Shown here: piece by piece, positions 1 to 8,636 of the stretch
Layout of the letters: the number at the start of each line of letters is the position of its first letter
Numbering within the stretch: the first letter of the stretch is position 1
Source of the DNA: Methanobacteriota archaeon
GTDB lineage: Archaea > Thermoplasmatota > Thermoplasmata > UBA10834
Assembly (NCBI GenBank): GCA_020347565.1
Contig: CP070732.1
Coordinates: forward strand, 777,175-818,512
DNA length: 41,338 nucleotides
Direction: 5' to 3'
Position numbers and translations under genes: made by a program
Notes under the pieces: generated by a model
Told to the model about the DNA's origin: nothing
What the model saw: the letters and a program-made list of their open reading frames with translations, nothing else
Databases searched by the model: none

Positions 1-1637
1 ATCGCGTGTCTGGCAACAGGGTCCATGGTGCGAAGAGACTCGTTGTAGAGGGCATCGTACTCAGGCACAGACATGTATTCACCGCTCCATGTGCCGATTT
101 CCATTGTTGTGAGGACCGACAGGATGTCAGTGGATGGGTCAGACAGCGGCGAGAAGATCCAGTCCCATAGCCAGATGTCATAGTCTCCTACGTACCATGC
201 GTTGTTCATCTGGTTCACGCTGAGCAATTCCATATTGAGCTTTATGCCGGCCTCTTCGCACCAGCCCACGATCAAGGTACCCGCAACGTCCCATTCTACT
301 GCAGTATTCAGCGTATAGAACCTGAATTCCAGGGGCACTCCCTCATCGTCGTACAGAGGACACTGATCTGTCCCCGATACGTCTCTGCCCGCAGCGTCGT
401 ATTTCCAACCTGCCGCCTCCAATTCAAGCCTGGCAAGGTCAGGATCGAATGACACCAGCTCAGGGCCGTCATATCTGTGGTACCATGGATTCACTTCGGG
501 GATCAGCGAGTCGGCATATGACCCAAGACCCCCCAATACATCCTCGACGAACTGGTCCTTGTCGATGCATCTCGCAAACGCTTTCTTGAAGACTGGGTCC
601 AGCAGTATCTGACTGTTGTATGCGTTGCCTCCTGTCCAACCCAGATGCTCCCTCATTTCCGGAGTGAGCTGGTTCAGGCTGATTTCGTACACGAAGCCTG
701 TGCTTTGCGCGAAACCTTCGAGGTTGGGTTCACCTGGGAGATCCATGATATACTGTGATGGAGATACTGTCGGCAGGCAGTCAATGTCGCCATTCTTCAG
801 CATCTCCCATGCTGTATTCTGATTCGTTGTCGATACGAGTTTCAGGGTATCGACATGAATCTGCCATCCTCTGTTCTCCTCCTGGAACCATATCGGATTC
901 CTCTTCAGAGTTGCCTCTCCCGCCTCGGGGACTCCGTCAAGGGCGTAGTAGAAAGGTCCAGAGCCGATCGGCAGTGCATTCTGGAGGTTTGTAGGGTCTC
1001 CACCTCCTGCAGGTTCCCAGTAGTACTTCGGCAATATCGGGATAGATGCTATTGCGCCGAGAAACGGAGCGTACGGGTGGTCAAGCTGGATCGTCAGGCT
1101 ATAGTTACCATCGGGGGTCATCGACGCAATCGTCGGAGGAACATCTGGCCCGTCAACTGGGCCAGGGAAATAGTGCAGATTGCTCTTGTAATCCTGTATC
1201 AAATTGTATGTGAATATCACGTCGTGCACTGTTAGCTTGCGACTCTCTTCCTTTGTTTCGGGGTCGTCAGGGTCACAGAAATATGCGTTATCAACGATCT
1301 CAAAATCCCACGTCAGGCCATCGTCAGAAACGTCCCATGACTTGGCCAGGTCGCCCACAATCTCCAGGTCCAGATTGTATGTGAGCAACGTGCTCATACA
1401 AGACCAGATGCACATCGCCTCGTCCACCATTGTGTACTCGAATACGTTCAGTGTCGAGACGGACAGATCCAAGGTGCCGATCTTGTACAGTCGATCCACA
1501 TCAGGCAAAGCCGCTGCCTTCCCCACGGGACTGATGCCAGTCTCTGCAAATGATGGCAGGCCAAGCATCAGGACCGAAAAGGACACGGCAACAATCAGCG
1601 TGGTTCTCGAAAAACGGGTCTTACAACTATACTCCAT
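1..1637 (-). CDS. Peptide ABC transporter substrate-binding protein (family 5), 3' end missing
   Basis: Reading the minus strand from the ATG at 1637 gives an uninterrupted frame that runs off the window start (545 codons visible). The N-terminus is a signal peptide: basic start, then a hydrophobic run at about residues 12-28 ending near PSFAETG. The following sequence has the pattern of DppA/OppA-type binding proteins: an early segment with LAKSWDVSDDGLTWDFEI, then KLTVHDVIFTYNLIQD, then a later segment with FKKAFARCIDKDQFVEDVLG. These proteins capture oligopeptides outside the cell and deliver them to DppBC permeases, whose genes lie just upstream on the same strand. A purine-rich site (GGGGGAAGAGGA) precedes the ATG. 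It has its own TATA box, so it can be expressed apart from dppBC. The exact ligand (di- or oligopeptide, or another solute) cannot be told. Confidence 0.9.
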   Translation of the reverse strand, partial: MEYSCKTRFSRTTLIVAVSFSVLMLGLPSFAETGISPVGKAAALPDVDRLYKIGTLDLSVSTLNVFEYTMVDEAMCIWSCMSTLLTYNLDLEIVGDLAKSWDVSDDGLTWDFEIVDNAYFCDPDDPETKEESRKLTVHDVIFTYNLIQDYKSNLHYFPGPVDGPDVPPTIASMTPDGNYSLTIQLDHPYAPFLGAIASIPILPKYYWEPAGGGDPTNLQNALPIGSGPFYYALDGVPEAGEATLKRNPIWFQEENRGWQIHVDTLKLVSTTNQNTAWEMLKNGDIDCLPTVSPSQYIMDLPGEPNLEGFAQSTGFVYEISLNQLTPEMREHLGWTGGNAYNSQILLDPVFKKAFARCIDKDQFVEDVLGGLGSYADSLIPEVNPWYHRYDGPELVSFDPDLARLELEAAGWKYDAAGRDVSGTDQCPLYDDEGVPLEFRFYTLNTAVEWDVAGTLIVGWCEEAGIKLNMELLSVNQMNNAWYVGDYDIWLWDWIFSPLSDPSTDILSVLTTMEIGTWSGEYMSVPEYDALYNESLRTMDPVARHA

Positions 1638-2029
1638 CTGTCCTCTTCCCCCTTCAATCGCTACCAGTCAGATTGCGCATTCTCTACGTTCGTGAATCAG
1701 CACTGGCTTGGATTAGATACGACTGCTAAACTCTCAGTGCTATATAGCATTTTACCAATCTGAGCCGCGCAGCTGCAATGCTGTTTGGGGCGTCTATGGC
1801 AGAGAAGACCTTCTTGGCATACCCCCATCGGCTCCGGATGCAGTAATGAGACCGCGATTTCCAAATGGCGGCCAAATCGAACGACAACCGAGGCGTTTCA
1901 GTCAATCACAAATTCGATTTTTCACTTCTAGACGGGCACGACCTGCAATCTCCAACTCTGCGATGTTGAGCAGCGGCTGCTCGATAACATCCTGATGAAA
2001 CTGCCAGATTGAACCATCTTGATTTCGCT
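1638..2029. other. 392-base intergenic region between dppC and the binding-protein gene
   Basis: It contains the TATA box and leader of the binding-protein gene. No convincing gene is seen. The dppC frame stays open for 44 codons past its TAG stop, but this is within chance and does not resemble a family I know. No clear hairpin plus T-run terminator is visible. Confidence 0.5.
1738..1750 (-). promoter_or_regulatory. TATA box of the peptide-binding protein gene
   Basis: The minus strand reads ATGCTATATAGC about 100 bases before the ATG at 1637. A start of transcription some 25 bases downstream would leave a leader of about 75 bases. Binding proteins are often made in excess of their permeases, which a private promoter would allow. 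Confidence 0.55.
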
Positions 2030-3622
2030 TCAGCGCCTTCTAAGTCTTGGGTTCAGAATATCGTCAAGAGCATATCCTAGAAGCGTAAATCCGAGTACGA
2101 CGAACACTATGCAAAGCCCGGGGGCAATTATCCACCAGTGCAAGCCTATCGTAAATGCACCTGCACTGGAAGCGTACGACAGCATCGTCCCCCATGTGAC
2201 GACTCCAACAGGTCTCATCCCGAGGAAACTCAGAGTAGCCTCTGAGAGAATGGAACCAGCCACCGTCAGAATAGTGTTCGCGAAGACGAGGGGGAACGAG
2301 TTTGGCAGCACGTGCCGACGAATGATCCCAAGGTCCGAGGCTCCAATCGCTCGAGCGCGCTCAATGTACTGACGCTCCTTGATGGAAAGCACCTGCGCCC
2401 TAACCATTCTCGCAGTCGGGGACCATCCTGTGAATCCTATGATCAGAATGATCCCGAGGAGATCGATCTTCCCAATCATAGCAGCGATGACAATCATCAG
2501 TACCAACCAAGGGACAGAAAGGACGACGTCATTCGCGCGCATCAAGACCTCATCGATGCGTCCGCCGGCATAACCTGAGTACAGGCCGATTACCGCTCCT
2601 AGGACGGACGCAATTATCGCAGAGAACACGCCGACAATTATGGATGTCCGAGCTCCGTAGATGAGCTTACTGAAGATGTCTGCTTCGAAAGAGTCCGTCC
2701 CCATCCAATGAGTCGTCCAATTCTCCACCAGATACACAGAGATACCTGTGATGATTACAGCCGAAGCCAGCAAAATCGCCGTGCCTCTAGCCAACGTCGC
2801 AATCCTTGTCGGGAACTTGACTCCTCTCTTCTCAGACTTGGTGACTACTGCGGCAGGTCGGGCGTAAGCGCTACGGAAACTCATGCCACTGATCAAGAGG
2901 AAGAAACCGCCAATCACATACGCTGTAAGAGGGTAATGTCCCGAGCGCTCCGGTGGGAAGTCAACAACAAGGAAGAGGGACATTATGGCCATGGGAGCGG
3001 CAGCGCACCCGATCCCGAACCATCTTCTGACGCTCCTCCTCCTGCTGACTCGCCGCCTCGTACCATAAGAGAGCATAACAAGACATGCGCCCACGACGGA
3101 TGCTAGATAGAGCCAGTCATTCCACTCTGTTGTCATTCTGCCCCAGAGGCCAAATTCCTCGTCAGAGAAAACCAACGATAGATATGCGAACGTCAGCACA
3201 CACGCGAGGACAGACGATGCAGCTAGCGCCGCGACCTGAAGGGATTTATTCAACCTCCATTCTGAAGTCCTTATGAACGCAGCCCTCAGCGCGACCGCCG
3301 AAGCCACTATGCTCACGAGCGGCAGCATAATCAGAGACGTGAATTCCGCAGATAGTGGAGCGTCTGTAGTGAAATCCGACGGCAACGACCATTTGCCCTC
3401 GTCGAGGTTGCTTGTGTCGTATGGAGCAATTGCCGGGCCAACCGCAGCAAGTATTGAGAAGATCACGAGTATTCCGACGCCTACCGCGCCCATCGGATTT
3501 CTAAGGATTTGCATGGTGACATCAAGAAGCCGTTTGGTAGTCAGACGGATCTTCTCGATCCGAACCTCATCCAGGGACGGAATCCCGACGGTTTTGCCCT
3601 TTGCATCACGCCTCACAGACAT
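2030..3622 (-). CDS. Peptide ABC transporter permease, DppC/OppC type, with a large membrane insertion
   Basis: Inner-membrane permease of a peptide importer, partner of DppB. The C-terminal half is a standard DppC core: GTDSFEADIFSKLIYGAR (the family's GTDxxGRDxxSRLIYGAR), an EAA loop RARAIGASDLGIIRRHVLP that contacts the ATPase, and the ending DDILNPRLRR. The N-terminal membrane helix and IAPYD motif are also standard. Between IAPYD and the GTD motif, where the family has about 25-30 residues, there are some 220 residues with about five or six extra hydrophobic segments, which brings the protein to 530 residues against about 300 usual. I chose the ATG at 3622, ten bases after the dppB stop, because GGTGAG precedes it; an upstream in-frame start would overlap dppB. 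ATPase genes are not in the window and may lie beyond position 1. Confidence 0.9.
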   Translation of the reverse strand: MSVRRDAKGKTVGIPSLDEVRIEKIRLTTKRLLDVTMQILRNPMGAVGVGILVIFSILAAVGPAIAPYDTSNLDEGKWSLPSDFTTDAPLSAEFTSLIMLPLVSIVASAVALRAAFIRTSEWRLNKSLQVAALAASSVLACVLTFAYLSLVFSDEEFGLWGRMTTEWNDWLYLASVVGACLVMLSYGTRRRVSRRRSVRRWFGIGCAAAPMAIMSLFLVVDFPPERSGHYPLTAYVIGGFFLLISGMSFRSAYARPAAVVTKSEKRGVKFPTRIATLARGTAILLASAVIITGISVYLVENWTTHWMGTDSFEADIFSKLIYGARTSIIVGVFSAIIASVLGAVIGLYSGYAGGRIDEVLMRANDVVLSVPWLVLMIVIAAMIGKIDLLGIILIIGFTGWSPTARMVRAQVLSIKERQYIERARAIGASDLGIIRRHVLPNSFPLVFANTILTVAGSILSEATLSFLGMRPVGVVTWGTMLSYASSAGAFTIGLHWWIIAPGLCIVFVVLGFTLLGYALDDILNPRLRRR

Positions 3623-3632
3623 CTCACCATCC

Positions 3633-4580
3633 CTATGAGATCTTGATCCTCGGATCAATGTACAAGAGCAGTAGGTCAGCGATGAAGTTCGCAACGATAA
3701 CTGCGACGCCGCCGATCACGATGATGAACTGCAGAATGGGGAAGTCCAGCGTCTCAATAGCCTTGATTGTCCGATAGCCAATGCCTGGGTAATTGAATAT
3801 GACCTCTACCTGATAGGCACCTCCGATTATGAACGCGATATACATGGCAATCAAGGCGATCATCGGTGGCAATCCATTGGGAAGAGCGTGCCTTCTGAGC
3901 ACGTCGTAGTCACTGCATCCCTTCGCTCTCGCAGTTACGACGAAATCCTCGGTGAACACATCGATGAGTGAACTACGCATTACTAGCGATATGCCCGCGA
4001 CCGAAGCGAGAGCGAGAGTCAGCGACGGCACAATCAGGTGTTTGACCACGCTCAGCATGATTGGAAGAGTCCATTTGAACTCTGACCCATAAGTATCGGT
4101 ATCATAGTATCCAGCCAGGGGGAATTGAGGCCACCAATTCAGCTCAAAGGGGTGTGAATTGAACAGTAGCTGCAGAATTATCGCGAACCAGAAGACAGGC
4201 ATTCCGTAGAAGAAGAGGGATAAGGCACTGGAGCCGAGGTCGAACGGCCCCCCTCGCCTGAACGCGGCATACGCGCCAATGGCCATCCCAATGAGAATCG
4301 TGAAGATTGTCGAAGCCCCGACGAGTAATAAAGTCCATCGCATATCATTGGCAATTATATCCGCCACAGGGCGCGCATTTGCCATATACGAGGTGCCCCA
4401 ATCAAGCGTGATGGTGTTGTAGAGATAGATCACGAACTGCTCAGGCAGACTCTCATTAAGATGGAACTTCTCCATCAGCTCAAACCTGAGCGATTCGTCG
4501 AATTTCGGGTCACGTGGGACCATGTTGAGTACCGGATTGCCCGGCATCATATGGATGAGTAAGAAGTTGAGAAGCATCAC
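3633..4580 (-). CDS. Peptide ABC transporter permease, DppB/OppB type
   Basis: Integral membrane permease that pairs with DppC. The visible family marks are LLIHMMPGNPV near the N-terminus, the EAA loop TARAKGCSDYDVLRRHALPNG, and the ending FNYPGIGYRTIKAIETLDFPILQ followed by LLLLYIDPRIKIS. About six hydrophobic segments are present. The coordinates start at the first permitted codon, GTG 4580, but this removes half of the first membrane helix. The same frame runs upstream to a stop at 4677-4679 and encodes a normal DppB start (RGIIARRVVNVFITIFGV). No ATG, GTG or TTG lies there; CTG at 4655 overlaps the upstream TGA stop as CTGA behind a GGAGGAGGTGG run. The true start is therefore probably upstream and non-standard, giving about 340 residues, or a sequence error hides it. 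Confidence 0.9.
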   Translation of the reverse strand: MMLLNFLLIHMMPGNPVLNMVPRDPKFDESLRFELMEKFHLNESLPEQFVIYLYNTITLDWGTSYMANARPVADIIANDMRWTLLLVGASTIFTILIGMAIGAYAAFRRGGPFDLGSSALSLFFYGMPVFWFAIILQLLFNSHPFELNWWPQFPLAGYYDTDTYGSEFKWTLPIMLSVVKHLIVPSLTLALASVAGISLVMRSSLIDVFTEDFVVTARAKGCSDYDVLRRHALPNGLPPMIALIAMYIAFIIGGAYQVEVIFNYPGIGYRTIKAIETLDFPILQFIIVIGGVAVIVANFIADLLLLYIDPRIKIS

Positions 4581-4651
4581 GCCGAATATCGTGATGAAGA
4601 CGTTAACGACCCGGCGAGCAATAATCCCTCTGAAGGATCGTCTCCCTGTCG

Positions 4652-6655
4652 TCAGTCCACCTCCTCCTCGGATAGGTCATCAGGCTCATCCAGCAGGATG
4701 CTCTCTCTGAGCTTCAGCTCTTCAAGAGAAACGCCTTGTGCCTCGAGCCGTTTCCGCCGCCTTCTTGTCCGGAGCAGGTTTAGAACGAGCGCGACGGGAA
4801 TCATCAGAATGACGATTAGGGCAGTGTAGTCCCACCAGCTCCAGTGATCGACGACCCTGTCGAACGGCAGGTCGACGACCACTGTTGCCACTTTGGTCCT
4901 TTCGTGCGTGAGGATGCCAAAGATCTCATTGTCTGAATACGTTATAGTCACGTTGTAACTCCCTACTTCAGAGTACGAGTGACTGACGATGCAAGTGACG
5001 CTCCCGTTCACATATTCTGTCAGGTTGAAGCTGAGAATGGAGCTGTTATCGCCAAAATCCCACGTCATCTCGATAACGTCCATCTCAGGATCCGATAGCG
5101 ATATGGAGAACTCGATCTCCTCTCCAGGGGTAGCGTGATTGCCGGCATCATATGTGAAGTTGAAACTGACAACACTAGGCGGCATATTGTTGGAGGTAAC
5201 GGTGAATTCCCTGTAGCTCACAGCTTCATGTCCGGGAATGCCATCAGAGATGACGACCGAAACGTTGTATATGCCAGTTTGATTGAAGAGTCTCTCCTGC
5301 CGGAAGGTGTAGGTGATCGGTCCTCCGGCAGAGATATTCACCACGGAATCTCCCCCGTCGTCGAGGTCCCAGGTCGCGGTTATGACGTCCCCATCGACAT
5401 CTCTTGTCTGAATCGCGAACATCACAATGAGAAACCCTATGTCGGTGTCGATCTGTGGGCTCTCTTCGGACATGGCGATTTCATCAACAACCGATGGGAG
5501 CGAGTTACCGACCACAGTGACGGAGATCGACTTGGTCACGTTGTGAGCTAGGCTCTGGTACGGATCAAGCCCATCGCAGACATAGAGCCGCACTTCATAG
5601 TCGCCAGGTGATTCAAACGCGTATGTGATATTGTTCCACACCTTTGTGTCAGGCGGTGTGACGTCCGTGTGATAGGTAGCCACATAGACATCCTCGTAGC
5701 TATTGTTGAAGACGAAGGTCCATGTCAACGCCTCCCCCTCCGGGTCGGTCGCGTTGGCGTAGAAAGTCACTTCATCCATCGAATCGACCGAGACGTCGGA
5801 GGAGGAAAGTCCGATAACCGGATATCCGTTCGGAGGCAACTCAACAGTAATCTGACAGGTCGCCGTCTCCGTGTGTGTGTAGGGATCCTCTAAGGTGACC
5901 ACGAGCGAGAAATACATCTCTCCTCCGATGCCTGGACCAGTCACGGGATACCATGCGTGGGTTTGATTGAAATACACCCCAGGTAGAGCGGTTCCGGTTG
6001 TATTGACGGCAACAGTTCCGTCTCCGAAATCCCAATTCGCAGTTACGGGGTCGCCGTCAGGGTCGGAGACCCTAACCGACAAGTTGACTTCCTCTCCGGG
6101 GTCCAACACCGGCAGGGATTTCGGGAGGGCGCTTTCGAATGTCGGAGCCGTATTTTCTATAACGTATACGCTGATGAGGTCAGTGGCGGTCGTAGCGGAT
6201 CCGTCATTGACGACAAGACGCACACAGTAGAATGTGTCGGTACCAGATGTCAGATTTCCAAGGCGATCATAAGTGAATGTCGCAGTCACCGTACCGGGAT
6301 TGTCGGTGACATGAACCGTGTAGGGGCTGTTAGTGTTGTTCGTCGGAAAGGGAGGGACAATAGCGTCGTAGTAAATGATGAAGGTGAGACTGGTGCTGGT
6401 TGTGCTGCTCGCGGTAGCAGTGAAGGTAACCTCCTCTCCGGTGTACGCTCTATCGGGACTGGCATCGAAGCTCTGAATGCTCGCAGCCAAGGTGCTGCAG
6501 CGTAGCTCCTCGTCCGAGTCCGTGGTTATTGAATTCAATCCACACAAAGCGCCTGAGAGAAATCCGGTGAGCAGAAGGACTGAAACGAGAATCTTCGCTG
6601 TTCCCAATCCCCAACTACCTGCGAGATGAGTTGCCGGCCTCATGACCGAAACCAT
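4652..6655 (-). CDS. Secreted, membrane-anchored PKD-domain surface protein
   Basis: A 667-residue protein. Residues about 20-40 are a hydrophobic signal segment. Four or five PKD/Ig-like beta-sandwich repeats follow, recognisable by DPDGDPVTANWDFGDG, RDVDGDVITATWDLDDG and DPEMDVIEMTWDFGDNSS and by closing strands such as SHSYSEVGSYNVTITYSD. Many NxS/NxT sequons suggest N-glycosylation. A single membrane helix near residues 610-630 (YTALIVILMIPVALVLNLL) is followed by an Arg/Lys cluster and an acidic cytoplasmic tail. PKD domains usually mediate protein or polysaccharide contacts on archaeal surfaces. Its stop overlaps the extended dppB frame, so it is likely co-transcribed with the peptide permeases and may help hold or present substrate; that role is inference. 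A GGAGGGGGCT site precedes the ATG. Confidence 0.88.
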   Translation of the reverse strand: MVSVMRPATHLAGSWGLGTAKILVSVLLLTGFLSGALCGLNSITTDSDEELRCSTLAASIQSFDASPDRAYTGEEVTFTATASSTTSTSLTFIIYYDAIVPPFPTNNTNSPYTVHVTDNPGTVTATFTYDRLGNLTSGTDTFYCVRLVVNDGSATTATDLISVYVIENTAPTFESALPKSLPVLDPGEEVNLSVRVSDPDGDPVTANWDFGDGTVAVNTTGTALPGVYFNQTHAWYPVTGPGIGGEMYFSLVVTLEDPYTHTETATCQITVELPPNGYPVIGLSSSDVSVDSMDEVTFYANATDPEGEALTWTFVFNNSYEDVYVATYHTDVTPPDTKVWNNITYAFESPGDYEVRLYVCDGLDPYQSLAHNVTKSISVTVVGNSLPSVVDEIAMSEESPQIDTDIGFLIVMFAIQTRDVDGDVITATWDLDDGGDSVVNISAGGPITYTFRQERLFNQTGIYNVSVVISDGIPGHEAVSYREFTVTSNNMPPSVVSFNFTYDAGNHATPGEEIEFSISLSDPEMDVIEMTWDFGDNSSILSFNLTEYVNGSVTCIVSHSYSEVGSYNVTITYSDNEIFGILTHERTKVATVVVDLPFDRVVDHWSWWDYTALIVILMIPVALVLNLLRTRRRRKRLEAQGVSLEELKLRESILLDEPDDLSEEEVD
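4657..4667 (-). promoter_or_regulatory. Shine-Dalgarno-like run before the extended dppB frame
   Basis: The minus strand reads GGAGGAGGTGG immediately before the CTG/TGA overlap of the PKD gene and dppB. It would suit translational coupling of dppB, but the same bases also encode the Glu-Glu-Glu-Val end of the upstream protein, so the match may be a by-product of that acidic tail. Confidence 0.35.
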
Positions 6656-6748
6656 AGCCCCCTCCCCCCGACGGTCGGTCCATCCAAATCGATGACACTC
6701 TGGATGGCCTCAGAGGATCGGATATCAGGACCAACCCACCGCACTTGC

Positions 6749-6760
6749 TCTATTTAAGCT
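6749..6760 (-). promoter_or_regulatory. TATA box of the PKD-dppB-dppC unit
   Basis: The minus strand reads AGCTTAAATAGAG about 95 bases before the ATG at 6655, in otherwise GC-rich DNA. Distance and sequence match the other minus-strand promoters of this window. Confidence 0.5.
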
Positions 6761-6878
6761 ATGCCCAGCAGTCACGGTCAATTGAGATCTGTGGCTGTGC
6801 GCTCAATAGGGCAACAGCTCGCTTTCGAAGCGAGGTGGGGGGAGTCTCAAGGAGAAAGACGGACGGGACCGAATGGTC

Positions 6879-7073
6879 CTAGATGGCCTGGCTCATCTCC
6901 CTATCTATGAGAGAGCACTCCTTTGGGTCCGTGGCAGCGCCGTCGACAGGTATCATGAGTTGTCCTTTGTCGAGTACCACCCGCTCGCTGATCAACTGAA
7001 CGAACTTGACGACGCTCTTGGAATCGTTCTGCGTGTTGAGGTCCTCTGAACCTTGGTATTGCAGCTGACCGGT
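6879..7073 (-). pseudogene. Remnant of a DUF835-family protein (C-terminal end only)
   Basis: The minus strand encodes about 64 codons ending in TAG at 6879-6881. It includes NDSKSVVKFVQLISERVV, then GQLMIPVDGAATDPKECSLI and a final DREMSQAI. This matches the end of DUF835 domains: a helix with V(L/V)KFxQ, a beta strand IPV, a D/N-P turn and a final LLEREM helix. The frame is closed upstream by TAA at 7074-7076, with no start codon and no readable DUF835 N-terminal half. In intact proteins this domain is a C-terminal signalling-type module, often behind sensor domains. I read this as a decayed gene, not a functional small protein. The family call rests on pattern memory. Confidence 0.5.
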
Positions 7074-7149
7074 TTAACAGAAACAAGCTTGGCCCCAATA
7101 CGACCATCAATTCCCCCTATTCAATCCAAGCCCTGACTTACTGGCTCCT

Positions 7150-7174
7150 CGGGGTTCGAATCCCCTTCTGTCCT
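7150..7174 (+). other. tRNA T-arm-like piece (possible tRNA 3' scar)
   Basis: The plus strand has GGGGTTCGAATCCCC, a 4-bp stem with an ideal T-loop (TTCGAAT), followed by TCTGTCC where the 3' acceptor strand would be. No matching GGACAGA acceptor strand, D-arm or anticodon arm lies at the right distance upstream, so it is not a complete tRNA. Integrating elements often leave such 3' tRNA halves. Chance occurrence is possible. Confidence 0.25.
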
Positions 7175-7262
7175 TGTTTGCACCTCAGCAGTCATGCTTG
7201 CGTTGACAGCCACAGGCATGTTCTCTCACGAGAAGGCCGTCAAAGCGATAGAGCCCCGAATC

Positions 7263-8636
7263 TCACCCGTCTCCGATCAACAGATCCACACATTCGGCGA
7301 ACACTTCGCTGTATCGGTCAACGTCGCCCTCGTTCGTTTCTGGAGAGACCAGCGCCATGTAATGGAACGGGGTGAGTAAAATACCTCGATTCAATGCCAT
7401 CAAGTGCATCAGCCTGTCCAGTTCGTAGTCCTCGACTTCCTGGCCTTCAGAGCCGTTGCGGAGCGGTTCGGGCTGGAACTCGTATTCCACCCTCGCCCCG
7501 AGGCGTATCACATGCCACGGCAGGTCCCTTGACCTTATCACTTCGTTGATCCCTCTCTCGAGGCGTTTTGCCATGGCGGTCATCCTTTCGTAGGCCTCTT
7601 CAGTCATGACCTTCTCCAGATTCGCCTTCATGGCCGTCACTGCCAAGGCATTGCCTGAGAGAGTGCCTCCCACGCCGCTGTCCGATGCGTTCGTCTTCAT
7701 GGTCTCGGCGACCTTGGCCTGGACCCTTGCGGCGACTTCCTCGCTGATCCCATACGCTGCGGCCGGTATTCCGCCCGCAATCGGCTTCCCGATGGTTATC
7801 ATGTCTGGCGTCAGCTGATGCTCGCGCGTGTATCCTCCCGGGCCGGTGCAGATTGTGTGCGTCTCGTCGAAGATCAGAAGGGTCCCGTGACGTCTCGTTA
7901 TCTCCCGAAGGGCCTCATGGTAGCCCTCCTGAGGGAGCACGATGCCGATGTTGGTCATCGCTGGCTCGCAAAGGACGCAGGCGACATCATCATGGCTTAG
8001 GGCTTCTTCGAGCGCGGGAATATCGTTGAACTCGACCACCCTAGTCGTCATGGCCGGGTCTATCGCGGGTCCGGTGTTGCCAGGGCCAGGCAGGGCCTTG
8101 CCGTCTCTGATCCATATCAATGCCTCGTCCACGCTGCCATGGTAGCATCCGTTGAAAACCAGTATCTTGCTGCGCCCTGTGACCTCCCTCGCGAGACGGA
8201 TCGAGAATCTGTTTGCGTCCGTTGCGGTCATCACGAACTGCCAATATGGGAGGCCGAACCTCTCCGCCAACGCCTCTCCAACCCAGATGGAGTCCTCTGT
8301 GGGCAGCATCGTGGTGATGCCGCTGTCTATGCGGCCCTTGACGGCGTCTGCGACATCCTTGGGAGAGTGACCGAACATCGCCCCTGTGTCTCCAAGGCAG
8401 AAGTCAATGTACTGATGACCATCCACATCCTCGATGTGGGCTCCCTTCGCGCTCGCGACGAAGACGGGGAAGGGCCCGGCCCACCTCACCATCCAGTTCA
8501 TCGGCACGCCAGCGAGTAGTGATTTCTTCGCCCTTTTGAACATGGCATTCGACTTCGGATTTTCTGCGACGAATCGCTTCTCCTCCTTCTCCTGCAACGT
8601 GCCTATTCGACGTCGGTCGATGCCGGCCAAGAGCAA
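7263..8636 (-). CDS. Class III PLP aminotransferase, glutamate-1-semialdehyde aminotransferase-like
   Basis: A 457-residue fold type I PLP enzyme. Visible marks: the substrate-side segment near residues 65-90, FNGCYHGSVD near 161-170 (cofactor phosphate side), LIFDETHT near 254-261 with the Asp that binds the pyridine nitrogen, and ITIGKPIAGGIP near 280-291, where Lys284 should form the Schiff base. The usual (S/T)GTEA box of true GSA aminomutases is TATDANRFSIRLAR here. No heme-biosynthesis gene is nearby, so a catabolic or amino-acid aminotransferase is as likely as HemL. The start is uncertain: TTG 8636 follows AGGAAGTGA too closely, TTG 8630 is spaced better and TTG 8597 is also possible. 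It would fit amino-acid use alongside the peptide transporter. Confidence 0.85.
   Translation of the reverse strand: MLLAGIDRRRIGTLQEKEEKRFVAENPKSNAMFKRAKKSLLAGVPMNWMVRWAGPFPVFVASAKGAHIEDVDGHQYIDFCLGDTGAMFGHSPKDVADAVKGRIDSGITTMLPTEDSIWVGEALAERFGLPYWQFVMTATDANRFSIRLAREVTGRSKILVFNGCYHGSVDEALIWIRDGKALPGPGNTGPAIDPAMTTRVVEFNDIPALEEALSHDDVACVLCEPAMTNIGIVLPQEGYHEALREITRRHGTLLIFDETHTICTGPGGYTREHQLTPDMITIGKPIAGGIPAAAYGISEEVAARVQAKVAETMKTNASDSGVGGTLSGNALAVTAMKANLEKVMTEEAYERMTAMAKRLERGINEVIRSRDLPWHVIRLGARVEYEFQPEPLRNGSEGQEVEDYELDRLMHLMALNRGILLTPFHYMALVSPETNEGDVDRYSEVFAECVDLLIGDG

Larger units (their letters stand above)
6656..7262. other. 607-base region without an intact gene
   Basis: It separates the PKD gene from the aminotransferase gene. 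It holds the PKD promoter, a DUF835 C-terminal remnant and a tRNA T-arm-like piece. The rest (6780-6870 and 7080-7140) shows nothing I recognise. The mix of broken pieces suggests an old insertion or deletion scar. Confidence 0.5.

Noticed and set aside
1895..2030. In-frame continuation of 44 codons past the TAG stop of dppC, raising pyrrolysine read-through.
   Set aside because: dppC already ends with the family's usual terminus, TAG is used as a normal stop by other genes here (dppB, S13), and 44 open codons are within chance.
6861..7174. GGACGGG at 6861 could pair with TCTGTCC at 7167-7173 to make an intron-bearing tRNA.
   Set aside because: It would need an intron over 200 bases and no D-arm or anticodon arm can be drawn.
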